Source: Pseudomonas floridensis
GTDB lineage: Bacteria; Pseudomonadota; Gammaproteobacteria; Pseudomonadales; Pseudomonadaceae
Assembly: GCF_002087235.1 (NCBI RefSeq)
Contig: NZ_MUIO01000086.1
Span: 1 to 35,563 of the forward strand
Length of the DNA: 35,563 nucleotides
Direction of reading: 5' to 3'
Shown here: one piece after another, positions 16,327 to 24,918 of the stretch
Position numbering within the stretch: the stretch's first letter is position 1
How the letters are laid out: the number at the start of each line of letters is the position of its first letter
The notes under the pieces: generated by a model
Databases searched by the model: none
The model's input: only the letters and a program-made list of their open reading frames with translations
What the model was told of the DNA's origin: nothing
Position numbers and translations under genes: made by a program

Positions 16327-17196
16327 ATGGCAGAGCAAACAGCTTCGGGCTATATCCAGCACCACTTGCAGAACCTGACATTCGGGCACCTGCCCAATGG
16401 CGAATGGGGCTTTGCCCACACCGCAGCAGAAGCCAAGGAAATGGGTTTCTGGGCTTTCCACGTCGACACGCTCGGCTGGTCGGTTGCGTTGGGTCTGATT
16501 TTCGTTCTGATCTTCCGCATGGCGGCCAAGAAAGCAACGTCCGGTCAGCCGGGCGCCCTGCAGAACTTCGTCGAAGTGCTGGTCGAATTCGTCGACGGCA
16601 GCGTGAAAGACAGTTTCCACGGTCGTAGCGCGGTTATCGCACCACTGGCGCTGACCATTTTCGTCTGGGTATTCCTGATGAACGCGGTCGACCTGGTACC
16701 GGTTGACTGGATTCCTCAACTGGCGATGCTGATCTCCGGCGACGAGCACATTCCGTTCCGCGCGGTTCCGACCACGGACCCGAACGCGACGCTGGGTATG
16801 GCCCTGTCGGTCTTCGCACTGATCATTTTCTACAGCATCAAGGTCAAGGGTATCGGCGGCTTCATCGGCGAACTGACCCTTCACCCGTTTGGCAGCAAGA
16901 ACATCTTCGTTCAGGCTTTGTTGATTCCGGTCAACTTCCTGCTCGAATTCGTGACTCTGGTGGCCAAACCGATTTCTCTGGCACTGCGTCTGTTCGGCAA
17001 CATGTATGCTGGTGAGCTGGTCTTCATCCTGATCGCCGTCATGTTCGGCAGCGGTCTGCTCTGGCTGAGCGGCCTGGGCATTGTTCTGCAATGGGCATGG
17101 GCTGTGTTCCACATCCTGATCATCACCCTGCAAGCGTTCATCTTCATGATGCTGACCATCGTCTACCTGTCGATGGCTCACGAAGATAACCATTGA
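16327..17196 (+). CDS. atpB: ATP synthase Fo subunit a
   Basis: Subunit a forms the two proton half-channels next to the c-ring. The 289-residue protein has several transmembrane helices. The conserved C-terminal helix region LVAKPISLALRLFGNMYAGELV contains the essential Arg in LRLFGN. The last helices (LQAFIFMMLTIVYLSMA) are intact. It stands at the normal place between atpI and atpE. A gap of 137 bases with a hairpin and an AT-rich leader separates it from atpE. Confidence 0.98.
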   Translation: MAEQTASGYIQHHLQNLTFGHLPNGEWGFAHTAAEAKEMGFWAFHVDTLGWSVALGLIFVLIFRMAAKKATSGQPGALQNFVEVLVEFVDGSVKDSFHGRSAVIAPLALTIFVWVFLMNAVDLVPVDWIPQLAMLISGDEHIPFRAVPTTDPNATLGMALSVFALIIFYSIKVKGIGGFIGELTLHPFGSKNIFVQALLIPVNFLLEFVTLVAKPISLALRLFGNMYAGELVFILIAVMFGSGLLWLSGLGIVLQWAWAVFHILIITLQAFIFMMLTIVYLSMAHEDNH

Positions 17197-17221
17197 GATC
17201 CGTCTTCCGACGTATCTGATG

Positions 17222-17244
17222 ACCGTCTCGCAACGCGAGACGGT
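17222..17244 (+). other. Intergenic hairpin between atpB and atpE
   Basis: A perfect nine-base stem ACCGTCTCG / CGAGACGGT with loop CAACG begins 25 bases after the atpB stop. No T-run follows, so it is more likely an RNA processing or stability element than a terminator (inference). Confidence 0.7.
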
Positions 17245-17269
17245 GCCCGCAAGGGCTGATGTAAGAAAC

Positions 17270-17333
17270 GATTTTGTTTTACCGCTTTAATTAAAAAAAC
17301 CTAACCAATACGACGTAAAAGTCGGGAGGAAAG
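17270..17333 (+). promoter_or_regulatory. AT-rich translation leader and strong ribosome-binding site of atpE
   Basis: The bases before atpE are A/T-rich and likely unstructured (attttgttttaccgcttt, aattaaaaaaacc). They end in GGGAGGA at 17324-17330, just before the ATG. E. coli atpE has a comparable upstream translational enhancer to supply the many c subunits needed per complex; equivalence here is inference. Confidence 0.6.
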
Positions 17334-17591
17334 ATGGAAACTGTAGTTGGTCTAACCGCTATCGCTGTTGCACTGTTGATCGGCCTGGGCGCACTGGGTA
17401 CTGCAATCGGTTTCGGCCTGTTGGGCGGTAAGTTCCTGGAAGGCGCAGCGCGTCAGCCAGAAATGGTTCCAATGCTGCAAGTCAAAATGTTCATCGTTGC
17501 GGGCCTGCTCGACGCCGTGACCATGATCGGTGTTGGTATCGCTCTGTTCTTCACCTTTGCGAACCCCTTCGTTGGTCAACTCGCTGGCTGA
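17334..17591 (+). CDS. atpE: ATP synthase Fo subunit c
   Basis: Subunit c forms the proton-driven rotor ring. The 85-residue hairpin protein has helix 1 ([19 protein letters not shown]), the polar loop ARQPE at 39-43 that contacts gamma and epsilon, and helix 2 with the proton-carrying carboxylate D60 in [12 protein letters not shown]. An Asp here, with no sodium-site signature visible, suggests a proton-coupled enzyme. It has the strongest ribosome-binding site in the operon, in line with its high copy number. Confidence 0.98.
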
Positions 17592-17648
17592 TCACTCGAA
17601 TTTTCGAGTTGATTGGTGTGATGGACAACGAACGAGCGAGGTGTTGGC

Positions 17649-18119
17649 GTGAACATTAATGCAACCCTGATTGGCCAGTCCGTTGCGTTCTTCATTTTTG
17701 TGCTGTTCTGCATGAAGTTCGTGTGGCCTCCGGTCATCGCGGCTTTGCACGAACGTCAGAAGAAGATCGCGGATGGACTGGACGCTGCTTCCCGAGCAGC
17801 TCGCGACCTGGAGCTGGCCCAAGACAAAGTGGGTCAACAACTGCGCGAAGCTAAGGCTCAAGCAGCTGAAATCATTGAGCAAGCCAAGAAACGCGGTACT
17901 CAGATTGTCGACGAAGCCCGTGAACAGGCTCGCGTTGAAGCTGACCGTGTGAAGGCTCAGGCTCAGGCCGAGATCGAGCAGGAACTGAACGGTGTCAAAG
18001 ACGCCTTGCGCGCCCAGTTGGGTAGCCTGGCAGTCAATGGCGCAGAGAAGATCCTGGGTGCCACAATCGATCAAAACGCGCACGCGGAGCTGGTTAACAA
18101 ACTGGCTGCTGAAATTTAA
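17649..18119 (+). CDS. atpF: ATP synthase Fo subunit b
   Basis: Subunit b forms the peripheral stator stalk. The 156-residue product starts at GTG with MNINATLIGQSVAFFIFVLFCMKFVWPPV, a single N-terminal membrane helix. A long charged coiled coil (about 35-135), rich in Glu, Lys and Ala, follows. This is the standard b-subunit architecture and length. It lies between atpE and atpH. Confidence 0.97.
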   Translation: MNINATLIGQSVAFFIFVLFCMKFVWPPVIAALHERQKKIADGLDAASRAARDLELAQDKVGQQLREAKAQAAEIIEQAKKRGTQIVDEAREQARVEADRVKAQAQAEIEQELNGVKDALRAQLGSLAVNGAEKILGATIDQNAHAELVNKLAAEI

Positions 18120-18131
18120 GCGAGGGCGATC

Positions 18132-18668
18132 ATGGCAGAACTGACCACGTTGGCCCGACCTTACGCTAAGGCGGCCTTCGAGCACGCGCAGGCCCACCAG
18201 CAACTGGCCAATTGGTCAGCCATGCTCGGCCTGGCTGCTGCGGTGTCGCAAGACGACACCATGCAGCGCATGCTCAAGGCCCCGCGACTGACGAGCGCAC
18301 AAAAGGCCACCACTTTTATTGAAGTGTGTGGCGACAAGTTCGATGCCAAGGCACAGAATTTCATCCATGTCGTTGCTGAAAACGACCGTCTCCCGCTTCT
18401 GCCGGAGATCGCCGAACTGTTCGACCTGTACAAGGCCGAGCAGGAAAAATCGGTCGATGTGGATGTCACCAGTGCTTTTGCATTGAACCAAGATCAGCAA
18501 GACAAACTCGCCAAGGTTCTCAGTGCACGGCTCGGCCGGGAAGTGCGCCTGCATGCTGCGGAGGATGCCACCCTTATCGGTGGTGTCGTAATCCGCGCCG
18601 GCGACCTGGTTATCGATGGCTCAGTTCGCGGCAAGATCGCGCAACTAGCCGAAGCATTGAAATCTTGA
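18132..18668 (+). CDS. atpH: ATP synthase F1 subunit delta
   Basis: Subunit delta connects the b stalk to the top of the alpha3beta3 head. The 178-residue product begins MAELTTLARPYAKAAFEHA and contains the family's C-terminal pattern LGREVRLHAAEDATLIGGVVIRAGDLVIDGSVRGKI. Length and position (after atpF by 12 bases, before atpA by 21) are normal. Confidence 0.97.
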   Translation: MAELTTLARPYAKAAFEHAQAHQQLANWSAMLGLAAAVSQDDTMQRMLKAPRLTSAQKATTFIEVCGDKFDAKAQNFIHVVAENDRLPLLPEIAELFDLYKAEQEKSVDVDVTSAFALNQDQQDKLAKVLSARLGREVRLHAAEDATLIGGVVIRAGDLVIDGSVRGKIAQLAEALKS

Positions 18669-18689
18669 GTTTGAAGGGGCAGCAGAGCA

Positions 18690-20234
18690 ATGCAGCAACT
18701 CAATCCTTCCGAAATAAGTGAAATCATCAAGGGTCGCATCGAGAAGCTCGATGTAACCTCCCAAGCCCGTAACGAAGGCACAGTCGTCAGCGTGTCTGAC
18801 GGTATCGTGCGGATTCACGGTCTGGCCGACGTAATGTACGGCGAGATGATCGAGTTTCCGGACGGCGTCTACGGTATGGCGCTGAACCTTGAGCAAGACT
18901 CCGTGGGTGCCGTTGTACTGGGCGCTTACACGACTCTGGCTGAAGGCATGAGCGCCAAGTGCACTGGCCGCATCCTGGAGGTTCCGGTTGGTAAGGAACT
19001 GCTGGGTCGCGTAGTCGATGCACTGGGTAACCCAGTTGACGGCAAAGGTCCGCTGAACAACACCGAGACCGATGCGGTCGAGAAAGTTGCTCCAGGCGTG
19101 ATCTGGCGTAAGTCGGTAGACCAGCCTGTACAGACTGGCTACAAGGCTGTCGATGCCATGATTCCAGTCGGCCGTGGCCAGCGTGAGCTGATCATCGGTG
19201 ACCGTCAGATCGGTAAGACCGCTCTGGCCATCGACGCGATCATCAACCAGAAAGACAGCGGCATCTTCTGCGTCTACGTGGCAATCGGTCAGAAACAATC
19301 GACCATCGCCAACGTGGTTCGCAAGCTCGAAGAAAACGGCGCACTGGCTAACACCATCGTCGTGGCTGCAAGTGCTTCCGAATCCGCTGCGTTGCAGTTC
19401 CTTGCACCGTACTCGGGTTGCACCATGGGCGAGTTCTTCCGTGACCGCGGTGAAGACGCGCTGATCGTTTATGACGATCTGTCCAAGCAAGCAGTGGCTT
19501 ACCGCCAGATTTCCCTGCTGCTGCGCCGTCCACCAGGCCGTGAAGCCTACCCAGGTGACGTGTTCTATCTCCACTCCCGTCTGCTGGAGCGCGCATCGCG
19601 TGTTTCCGAAGAGTACGTAGAGAAGTTCACCAATGGCGCAGTGACCGGCAAAACCGGCTCCCTGACCGCATTGCCGATCATCGAAACCCAGGCTGGCGAC
19701 GTTTCCGCGTTCGTTCCGACCAACGTGATTTCCATCACCGACGGTCAGATCTTCCTGGAATCGGCCATGTTCAACTCTGGCATCCGTCCAGCTGTGAACG
19801 CCGGTGTTTCGGTATCCCGTGTGGGTGGTGCCGCTCAGACCAAGATCATCAAGAAGCTCTCCGGTGGTATCCGTACCGCTCTGGCTCAGTACCGTGAACT
19901 GGCAGCATTTGCCCAGTTCGCTTCTGACCTGGACGAAGCGACCCGTAAGCAACTTGAGCATGGTCAGCGCGTTACCGAGCTGATGAAGCAGAAGCAATAC
20001 GCACCAATGTCGATCGCTGACATGGCGCTGTCGCTGTATGCCGCTGAGCGTGGGTTCCTGACCGACATCGAAATCGCCAAGATTGGCAGCTTTGAACAAG
20101 CGCTGATTGCTTACTTCAACCGCGATCACGCCGATTTGATGGCGAAGATCAACGTGAAGGGTGACTTCAATGACGAAATCGATGCAGGCATGAAAGCCGG
20201 TATCGAGAAGTTCAAGGCCACCCAAACCTGGTAA
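18690..20234 (+). CDS. atpA: ATP synthase F1 subunit alpha
   Basis: Alpha carries the non-catalytic nucleotide sites of the F1 head. The 514-residue protein has Walker A GDRQIGKT at 170-177, and the conserved PPGREAYPGDVFYLHSRLLERA follows downstream. The C-terminal helical bundle is complete. A hairpin with a GGAA loop follows its stop, and then atpG. Confidence 0.99.
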   Translation: MQQLNPSEISEIIKGRIEKLDVTSQARNEGTVVSVSDGIVRIHGLADVMYGEMIEFPDGVYGMALNLEQDSVGAVVLGAYTTLAEGMSAKCTGRILEVPVGKELLGRVVDALGNPVDGKGPLNNTETDAVEKVAPGVIWRKSVDQPVQTGYKAVDAMIPVGRGQRELIIGDRQIGKTALAIDAIINQKDSGIFCVYVAIGQKQSTIANVVRKLEENGALANTIVVAASASESAALQFLAPYSGCTMGEFFRDRGEDALIVYDDLSKQAVAYRQISLLLRRPPGREAYPGDVFYLHSRLLERASRVSEEYVEKFTNGAVTGKTGSLTALPIIETQAGDVSAFVPTNVISITDGQIFLESAMFNSGIRPAVNAGVSVSRVGGAAQTKIIKKLSGGIRTALAQYRELAAFAQFASDLDEATRKQLEHGQRVTELMKQKQYAPMSIADMALSLYAAERGFLTDIEIAKIGSFEQALIAYFNRDHADLMAKINVKGDFNDEIDAGMKAGIEKFKATQTW

Positions 20235-20239
20235 GCCGC

Positions 20240-20263
20240 AGCGGGGGCCGGAAGGCTCCCGCT
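20240..20263 (+). other. Intergenic hairpin between atpA and atpG
   Basis: A ten-pair stem (AGCGGGGGCC / GGCTCCCGCT, one G-T wobble) is capped by the GNRA-type tetraloop GGAA, 5 bases after the atpA stop. There is no T-run, so it may be an mRNA stability element. Confidence 0.65.
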
Positions 20264-20284
20264 TGCTAACCTGATAGGTGTTAC

Positions 20285-21145
20285 ATGGCAGGCGCAAAAG
20301 AGATTCGCAGCAAGATTGCGAGCATCAAAAGCACGCAAAAGATCACCAGCGCCATGGAAAAAGTGGCGGTCAGCAAAATGCGCAAGGCTCAAATGCGCAT
20401 GGCTGCTAGCCGTCCTTACGCGGAGCGCATCCGCCAGGTGATTGGTCATCTTGCCAACGCCAACCCGGAATATCGCCACCCGTTCATGATCGAGCGCGAA
20501 GTAAAGCGTGTCGGTTATGTCGTAGTGAGCAGTGACCGTGGTTTGTGCGGTGGCTTGAATACCAACCTGTTCAAGGCTCTGGTCAAGGACATGGCGGTAA
20601 ACCGTGAAAACGGCGTAGAGATCGATCTGTGCGTGGTTGGCAGCAAAGGTGCGGCATTTTTCCGCAACTTCGGCGGTAACGTCGTCGCTGCGATCAGCCA
20701 CCTGGGCGAAGAGCCGTCGATCAACGACTTGATCGGCAGCGTCAAGGTGATGCTGGATGCCTACCTGGATGGCCGTATTGATCGCCTGTCCGTGGTATCC
20801 AACAAGTTCATCAACACCATGACGCAACAGCCAACGGTGGAGCAGTTGATTCCGCTGGTGGCAACCCCGGATCAGAAACTCAAGCACCACTGGGACTATC
20901 TCTACGAACCCGATGCCAAAGAGCTGCTCGATGGCTTGATGGTTCGCTACGTTGAGTCGCAGGTGTACCAGGCGGTGGTCGAGAACAACGCAGCTGAACA
21001 AGCGGCGCGGATGATTGCAATGAAGAACGCCACCGACAACGCCGGTGATCTGATCAGCGATTTGCAGCTGATCTACAACAAGGCGCGTCAGGCAGCGATC
21101 ACCCAAGAGATCTCGGAAATCGTCGGCGGCGCTGCCGCGGTTTAA
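20285..21145 (+). CDS. atpG: ATP synthase F1 subunit gamma
   Basis: Gamma is the central rotating shaft that couples c-ring rotation to catalysis. The 286-residue protein begins MAGAKEIRSKIASIKSTQKIT, has the central SSDRGLCGGLNTNL motif, and ends with the long C-terminal helix containing LIYNKARQAAITQEISEIVGGAAAV. Both ends are intact. It lies between atpA and atpD as in other proteobacteria. Confidence 0.98.
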   Translation: MAGAKEIRSKIASIKSTQKITSAMEKVAVSKMRKAQMRMAASRPYAERIRQVIGHLANANPEYRHPFMIEREVKRVGYVVVSSDRGLCGGLNTNLFKALVKDMAVNRENGVEIDLCVVGSKGAAFFRNFGGNVVAAISHLGEEPSINDLIGSVKVMLDAYLDGRIDRLSVVSNKFINTMTQQPTVEQLIPLVATPDQKLKHHWDYLYEPDAKELLDGLMVRYVESQVYQAVVENNAAEQAARMIAMKNATDNAGDLISDLQLIYNKARQAAITQEISEIVGGAAAV

Positions 21146-21172
21146 CGGTTCAAATATTAGAGGAACCAGCTA

Positions 21173-22552
21173 ATGAGTAGCGGACGTATCGTTCAAATCA
21201 TCGGCGCCGTGATCGACGTGGAATTCCCACGCGATAGCGTACCGAGTATCTACAACGCGCTGAAAGTACAAAGCGCGGCAGAAACCACCCTGGAAGTTCA
21301 GCAGCAGCTGGGCGACGGCGTGGTTCGTACCATTGCGATGGGCTCCACCGAGGGCTTGAAGCGTGGTCTGGAAGTGACAGACTCTGGCGCAGCCATCTCC
21401 GTACCGGTCGGTAAAGCGACGCTGGGCCGGATCATGGACGTACTGGGCAACCCGATTGACGAAGCGGGTCCGATCGCCACCGAAGAGCGCTGGGGCATTC
21501 ACCGTCCTGCGCCAACCTTCGCTGAGCAAGCGGGCGGCAACGACCTGCTGGAAACCGGCATCAAGGTTATCGACCTGGTCTGCCCGTTCGCCAAAGGCGG
21601 TAAAGTCGGTCTGTTCGGTGGTGCCGGTGTCGGCAAGACCGTCAACATGATGGAACTGATCCGTAACATCGCCATCGAGCACAGCGGTTATTCCGTGTTC
21701 GCCGGTGTGGGTGAGCGTACTCGTGAGGGTAACGACTTCTACCACGAGATGAAGGATTCCAACGTTCTGGACAAGGTTGCTCTGGTCTACGGCCAGATGA
21801 ACGAGCCGCCGGGTAACCGTCTGCGCGTAGCCCTGACCGGCCTGACCATGGCCGAGAAGTTCCGTGACGAAGGTAACGACGTTCTGCTGTTCGTCGACAA
21901 CATCTACCGTTACACACTGGCCGGTACTGAAGTATCCGCACTCCTGGGCCGTATGCCTTCGGCAGTAGGTTACCAGCCGACCCTGGCTGAAGAGATGGGT
22001 ACTCTGCAAGAGCGCATCACTTCGACCAAGAACGGTTCGATCACCTCGATCCAGGCGGTATACGTACCGGCGGACGACTTGACCGACCCGTCGCCAGCGA
22101 CCACGTTTGCCCACCTGGACGCAACCGTCGTACTGTCCCGTGACATCGCCTCCCTGGGTATCTACCCAGCGGTCGATCCACTGGATTCGACCTCGCGCCA
22201 GCTGGACCCGAACGTTATCGGCCAGGAACACTACGACACCGCTCGCGGCGTTCAGTACGTGTTGCAGCGTTACAAAGAGCTGAAAGACATCATCGCGATC
22301 CTGGGTATGGACGAGCTGTCGGAGACCGACAAGCAGTTGGTTAACCGTGCTCGTAAGATCCAGCGCTTCCTGTCCCAGCCTTTCTTCGTGGCAGAAGTCT
22401 TCACCGGTGCTTCGGGTAAATACGTTTCCCTGAAAGACACCATTGCTGGCTTCAAAGGCATCCTCAACGGTGACTACGACCACCTGCCAGAACAAGCGTT
22501 CTACATGGTCGGCGGCATCGAAGAAGCGATCGAGAAAGCCAAGAAACTGTAA
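21173..22552 (+). CDS. atpD: ATP synthase F1 subunit beta
   Basis: Beta holds the catalytic sites. The 459-residue protein carries Walker A GGAGVGKT at 149-156, the GERTREGNDFYHEM segment, Walker B region DVLLFVDNIYRYTLAG and the catch-loop neighbourhood VGYQPTLAEEMG. Length and ends match the family. A GAAA-capped hairpin separates it from atpC. Confidence 0.99.
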   Translation: MSSGRIVQIIGAVIDVEFPRDSVPSIYNALKVQSAAETTLEVQQQLGDGVVRTIAMGSTEGLKRGLEVTDSGAAISVPVGKATLGRIMDVLGNPIDEAGPIATEERWGIHRPAPTFAEQAGGNDLLETGIKVIDLVCPFAKGGKVGLFGGAGVGKTVNMMELIRNIAIEHSGYSVFAGVGERTREGNDFYHEMKDSNVLDKVALVYGQMNEPPGNRLRVALTGLTMAEKFRDEGNDVLLFVDNIYRYTLAGTEVSALLGRMPSAVGYQPTLAEEMGTLQERITSTKNGSITSIQAVYVPADDLTDPSPATTFAHLDATVVLSRDIASLGIYPAVDPLDSTSRQLDPNVIGQEHYDTARGVQYVLQRYKELKDIIAILGMDELSETDKQLVNRARKIQRFLSQPFFVAEVFTGASGKYVSLKDTIAGFKGILNGDYDHLPEQAFYMVGGIEEAIEKAKKL

Positions 22553-22557
22553 TCCCG

Positions 22558-22575
22558 GCGCCCGGAAACGGGCGC
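22558..22575 (+). other. Intergenic hairpin between atpD and atpC
   Basis: A perfect seven-base stem GCGCCCG / CGGGCGC with a GAAA tetraloop starts 5 bases after the atpD stop. It lacks a T-run. With the atpA-atpG hairpin it makes a pair of GNRA-capped structures flanking the atpG-atpD messages. Confidence 0.7.
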
Positions 22576-22596
22576 TAATCAGGTTGAGGCAAGCAA

Positions 22597-23022
22597 ATGG
22601 CTATGACAGTCCATTGCGACATCGTCAGCGCGGAAGGGGAAATCTTCTCCGGTCTGGTCGAGATGGTGATTGCGCACGGTAACCTGGGTGATATCGGTAT
22701 CGCTCCAGGCCACGCGCCGCTGATCACTGATCTGAAGCCGGGCCCGATCCGCTTGATCAAGCAGGGTGGGGAAGCCGAGGTGTTCTACATCTCCGGTGGT
22801 TTCCTCGAGGTTCAGCCGAACATGGTCAAGGTGCTTGCCGATACTGTGCAACGTGCTGCCGACCTGGACGAAGCCTCTGCTCAAGCCGCCGTCAAGGCTG
22901 CCGAGAAGGCTCTGAACGAGAAAGGCGCGGACTTCGATTACGGATCTGCAACTGCTCGTCTGGCCGAGGCCGCAGCCCAGCTGCGTACCGTTCAGCAAAT
23001 TCGCAAGAAGTTTGGCGGCTAA
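22597..23022 (+). CDS. atpC: ATP synthase F1 subunit epsilon
   Basis: Epsilon sits at the base of gamma, helps rotor coupling and inhibits ATP hydrolysis through its C-terminal helices. The 141-residue product has the N-terminal beta-sandwich (MTVHCDIVSAEGEIFSGLVEMV; GDIGIAPGHAPLITDLKPGPIRL) and a C-terminal helical hairpin (about 90-140) ending LRTVQQIRKKFGG. It closes the operon and is followed by a strong terminator. Confidence 0.98.
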   Translation: MAMTVHCDIVSAEGEIFSGLVEMVIAHGNLGDIGIAPGHAPLITDLKPGPIRLIKQGGEAEVFYISGGFLEVQPNMVKVLADTVQRAADLDEASAQAAVKAAEKALNEKGADFDYGSATARLAEAAAQLRTVQQIRKKFGG

Positions 23023-23050
23023 ACCCGCTGCTTCATATGCGTGATTGAGA

Positions 23051-23080
23051 AAAAGGGTAGCCTCGGCTACCCTTTTTCTT
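23051..23080 (+). terminator. Terminator of the atp operon
   Basis: A long inverted repeat (AAAAGGGTAGCC / GGCTACCCTTTT) with a short loop, followed by further T residues (ttctttttc). It begins 29 bases after atpC and is strong by appearance. Confidence 0.92.
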
Positions 23081-23144
23081 TTTCAAAATAAGCCCGTCCC
23101 CGGCCGCAGGCCTTGATTGCCGCGCCGCTCAGTTGGTAGGTCTC

Positions 23145-24512
23145 ATGTCCCTCGATATCGTTATTCTCGCTGCTGGCCAAGGAACGCGCATGCGCTCTGC
23201 GTTGCCGAAGGTGCTTCATCCCGTGGCGGGCAACTCCATGCTTGGTCACGTTATCCACAGCGCCCGCCAGTTATCCCCAGACAGCATCCAGGTCGTCATT
23301 GGGCATGGCGCCGACGCGGTCCGTGAACGTCTCGCTGCCGATGACCTGAATTTCGTGATGCAGGACAAGCAACTGGGCACCGGACATGCCGTCGCCCAGG
23401 CGGTGCCTGCACTGACGGCCGACACCGTACTGATCCTCTACGGTGATGTGCCCTTGATTGAAGTGGATACGCTTCAACGCTTGCTCAAGCAGGTCACGCC
23501 GCAGCAATTGGGTCTTTTGACCGTCACCCTTGAAGACCCGACCGGCTACGGTCGTATCGTGCGTGACGAGCAAGGTCGAGTGTCCGCAATTGTCGAGCAC
23601 AAGGACGCCACTGAAGCCCAGAAAGCAATTACCGAAGGCAACACCGGGATTCTTGCGGTTCCCGGTAAGCGTCTGGCCGAATGGCTGGGGCGTCTATCGA
23701 ACAACAATGCGCAGGGCGAGTACTACCTTACGGACGTGATCGCCATGGCAGTTAACGATGGCCTGGTCGTGGCCACCGAACAGCCGCATGATGCGATGGA
23801 AGTGCAGGGCGCCAATGATCGCAAGCAGCTTTCCGATCTTGAACGTCATTACCAGTTGCGCGAAGCTCGCCGTCTGATGGCCGCCGGCGTAACGCTGCGC
23901 GATCCTTCACGCTTCGATGTACGCGGAGAAGTCACTGTCGGGCGTGATGTGCTGATCGACATCAACGTTGTGCTGGAAGGTAAGGTGGTGATCGAGGACG
24001 ACGTCGTAATCGGCCCGAACTGCGTCATCAAGGACAGCACGCTGCGCAAAGGTGTTGTTGTGAAAGCCAACAGCCATATCGAAGGCGCGATGCTGGGCGA
24101 GGGCAGCGATGCAGGCCCATTCGCACGTCTGCGTCCGGGCAGCGTGCTGGGGGCCAAGGCGCATGTGGGTAACTTCGTCGAACTCAAGAACGCCGAGCTT
24201 GGCGAAGGTGCCAAGGTCGGGCACCTGACTTATCTGGGTGACGCCGAAGTGGGTGCGCGTACCAACATTGGCGCGGGCACTATCACCTGCAACTACGATG
24301 GCGCCAACAAACACCGCACAGTGCTGGGCACTGACGTGTTCATTGGCTCAAACAACTCGCTCGTCGCGCCTGTGGATATCCTGGACGGTGCAACCACTGC
24401 AGCCGGATCCACCATCACTCAAACCATTCCCGCCGAGCAATTGGGTGTGGCCCGTGCACGGCAGCGCAACATCGAAGGCTGGAAACGTCCGGTGAAAATC
24501 AAAAGGGATTGA
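23145..24512 (+). CDS. glmU: Bifunctional UDP-GlcNAc pyrophosphorylase / glucosamine-1-phosphate acetyltransferase
   Basis: GlmU acetylates glucosamine-1-phosphate and then couples it to UTP, giving UDP-GlcNAc for peptidoglycan and LPS. The start at 23145 (MSLDIVILAAGQGTRM) gives 455 residues, the family length; an in-frame start four codons upstream was not chosen. The N-terminal nucleotidyltransferase has LAAGQGTRMRSALPK at 8-22, and GTGHAVAQA and YGDVPL further on. The C-terminal left-handed beta-helix has hexapeptide repeats and the catalytic-region NYDGANKHRT. A perfect DnaA box lies in the 5' part (23251-23259). Confidence 0.98.
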   Translation: MSLDIVILAAGQGTRMRSALPKVLHPVAGNSMLGHVIHSARQLSPDSIQVVIGHGADAVRERLAADDLNFVMQDKQLGTGHAVAQAVPALTADTVLILYGDVPLIEVDTLQRLLKQVTPQQLGLLTVTLEDPTGYGRIVRDEQGRVSAIVEHKDATEAQKAITEGNTGILAVPGKRLAEWLGRLSNNNAQGEYYLTDVIAMAVNDGLVVATEQPHDAMEVQGANDRKQLSDLERHYQLREARRLMAAGVTLRDPSRFDVRGEVTVGRDVLIDINVVLEGKVVIEDDVVIGPNCVIKDSTLRKGVVVKANSHIEGAMLGEGSDAGPFARLRPGSVLGAKAHVGNFVELKNAELGEGAKVGHLTYLGDAEVGARTNIGAGTITCNYDGANKHRTVLGTDVFIGSNNSLVAPVDILDGATTAAGSTITQTIPAEQLGVARARQRNIEGWKRPVKIKRD

Positions 24513-24698
24513 GTTATCCATAATGGCTAATACGCAGGCGCGACTCACATCTTGGCCCTGCGTTATCCACAGGCCCGCCTCATCAGGATCTCAGTGAACA
24601 TAGGCCTGTGGGCGTGAGCCAGCTGTGTTCAACTGCCCTTTGGTTACATCTTTTTCGCGGACAGTCCGCTTCCACGAGACCCTGAAGGGTGGACCTAT

Positions 24699-24726
24699 GT
24701 AGGAGTGGACTTGTCCACGAAGAGGC
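24699..24726. repeat. Single REP-type palindromic element
   Basis: The segment contains gtaggagtggacttgtcc followed by acgaagaggc, in which gtggac / gtccac form a short stem. This pattern matches the repetitive extragenic palindromes common in Pseudomonas. Only one copy is visible in the window. Confidence 0.75.
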
Positions 24727-24851
24727 CAGTACAGACTCAGCACATTAAATGTCCGAACAACCGCCTTCGTCAGCAATCCATAGTTATCCCTTTTTCTAGA
24801 CCTTCAGCACTTGTGGATAACTGCGATGTTCATCGTGAGCGCAAGGGACGC

Positions 24852-24880
24852 TTGACCAATCTAGCCAAATAGGTTTTGAT
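24852..24880 (+). promoter_or_regulatory. Possible glmR-glmS promoter
   Basis: TTGACC (24852-24857) and TTTGAT (24875-24880) are 17 bases apart and lie 38 bases before the glmR ATG. The -10 box is a weak match (4 of 6). Confidence 0.4.
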
Positions 24881-24918
24881 TGCCTTCGTTATCTTTCGAA
24901 TCGAAACTTAAGGTCGTC

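Larger units (their letters stand above)
24513..24918. other. glmU-glmR intergenic region
   Basis: These 406 bases hold no gene I can support. They contain two perfect DnaA boxes (24563-24571 rightward, 24812-24820 leftward), a REP element at 24699-24726 and a plausible glmR promoter at 24852-24880. The rest shows no further signal. Confidence 0.6.

Noticed and set aside
18645..20297. A 550-codon minus-strand frame across atpA
   Set aside because: Shadow of atpA with no family motif, no ribosome-binding site and no independent neighbours.
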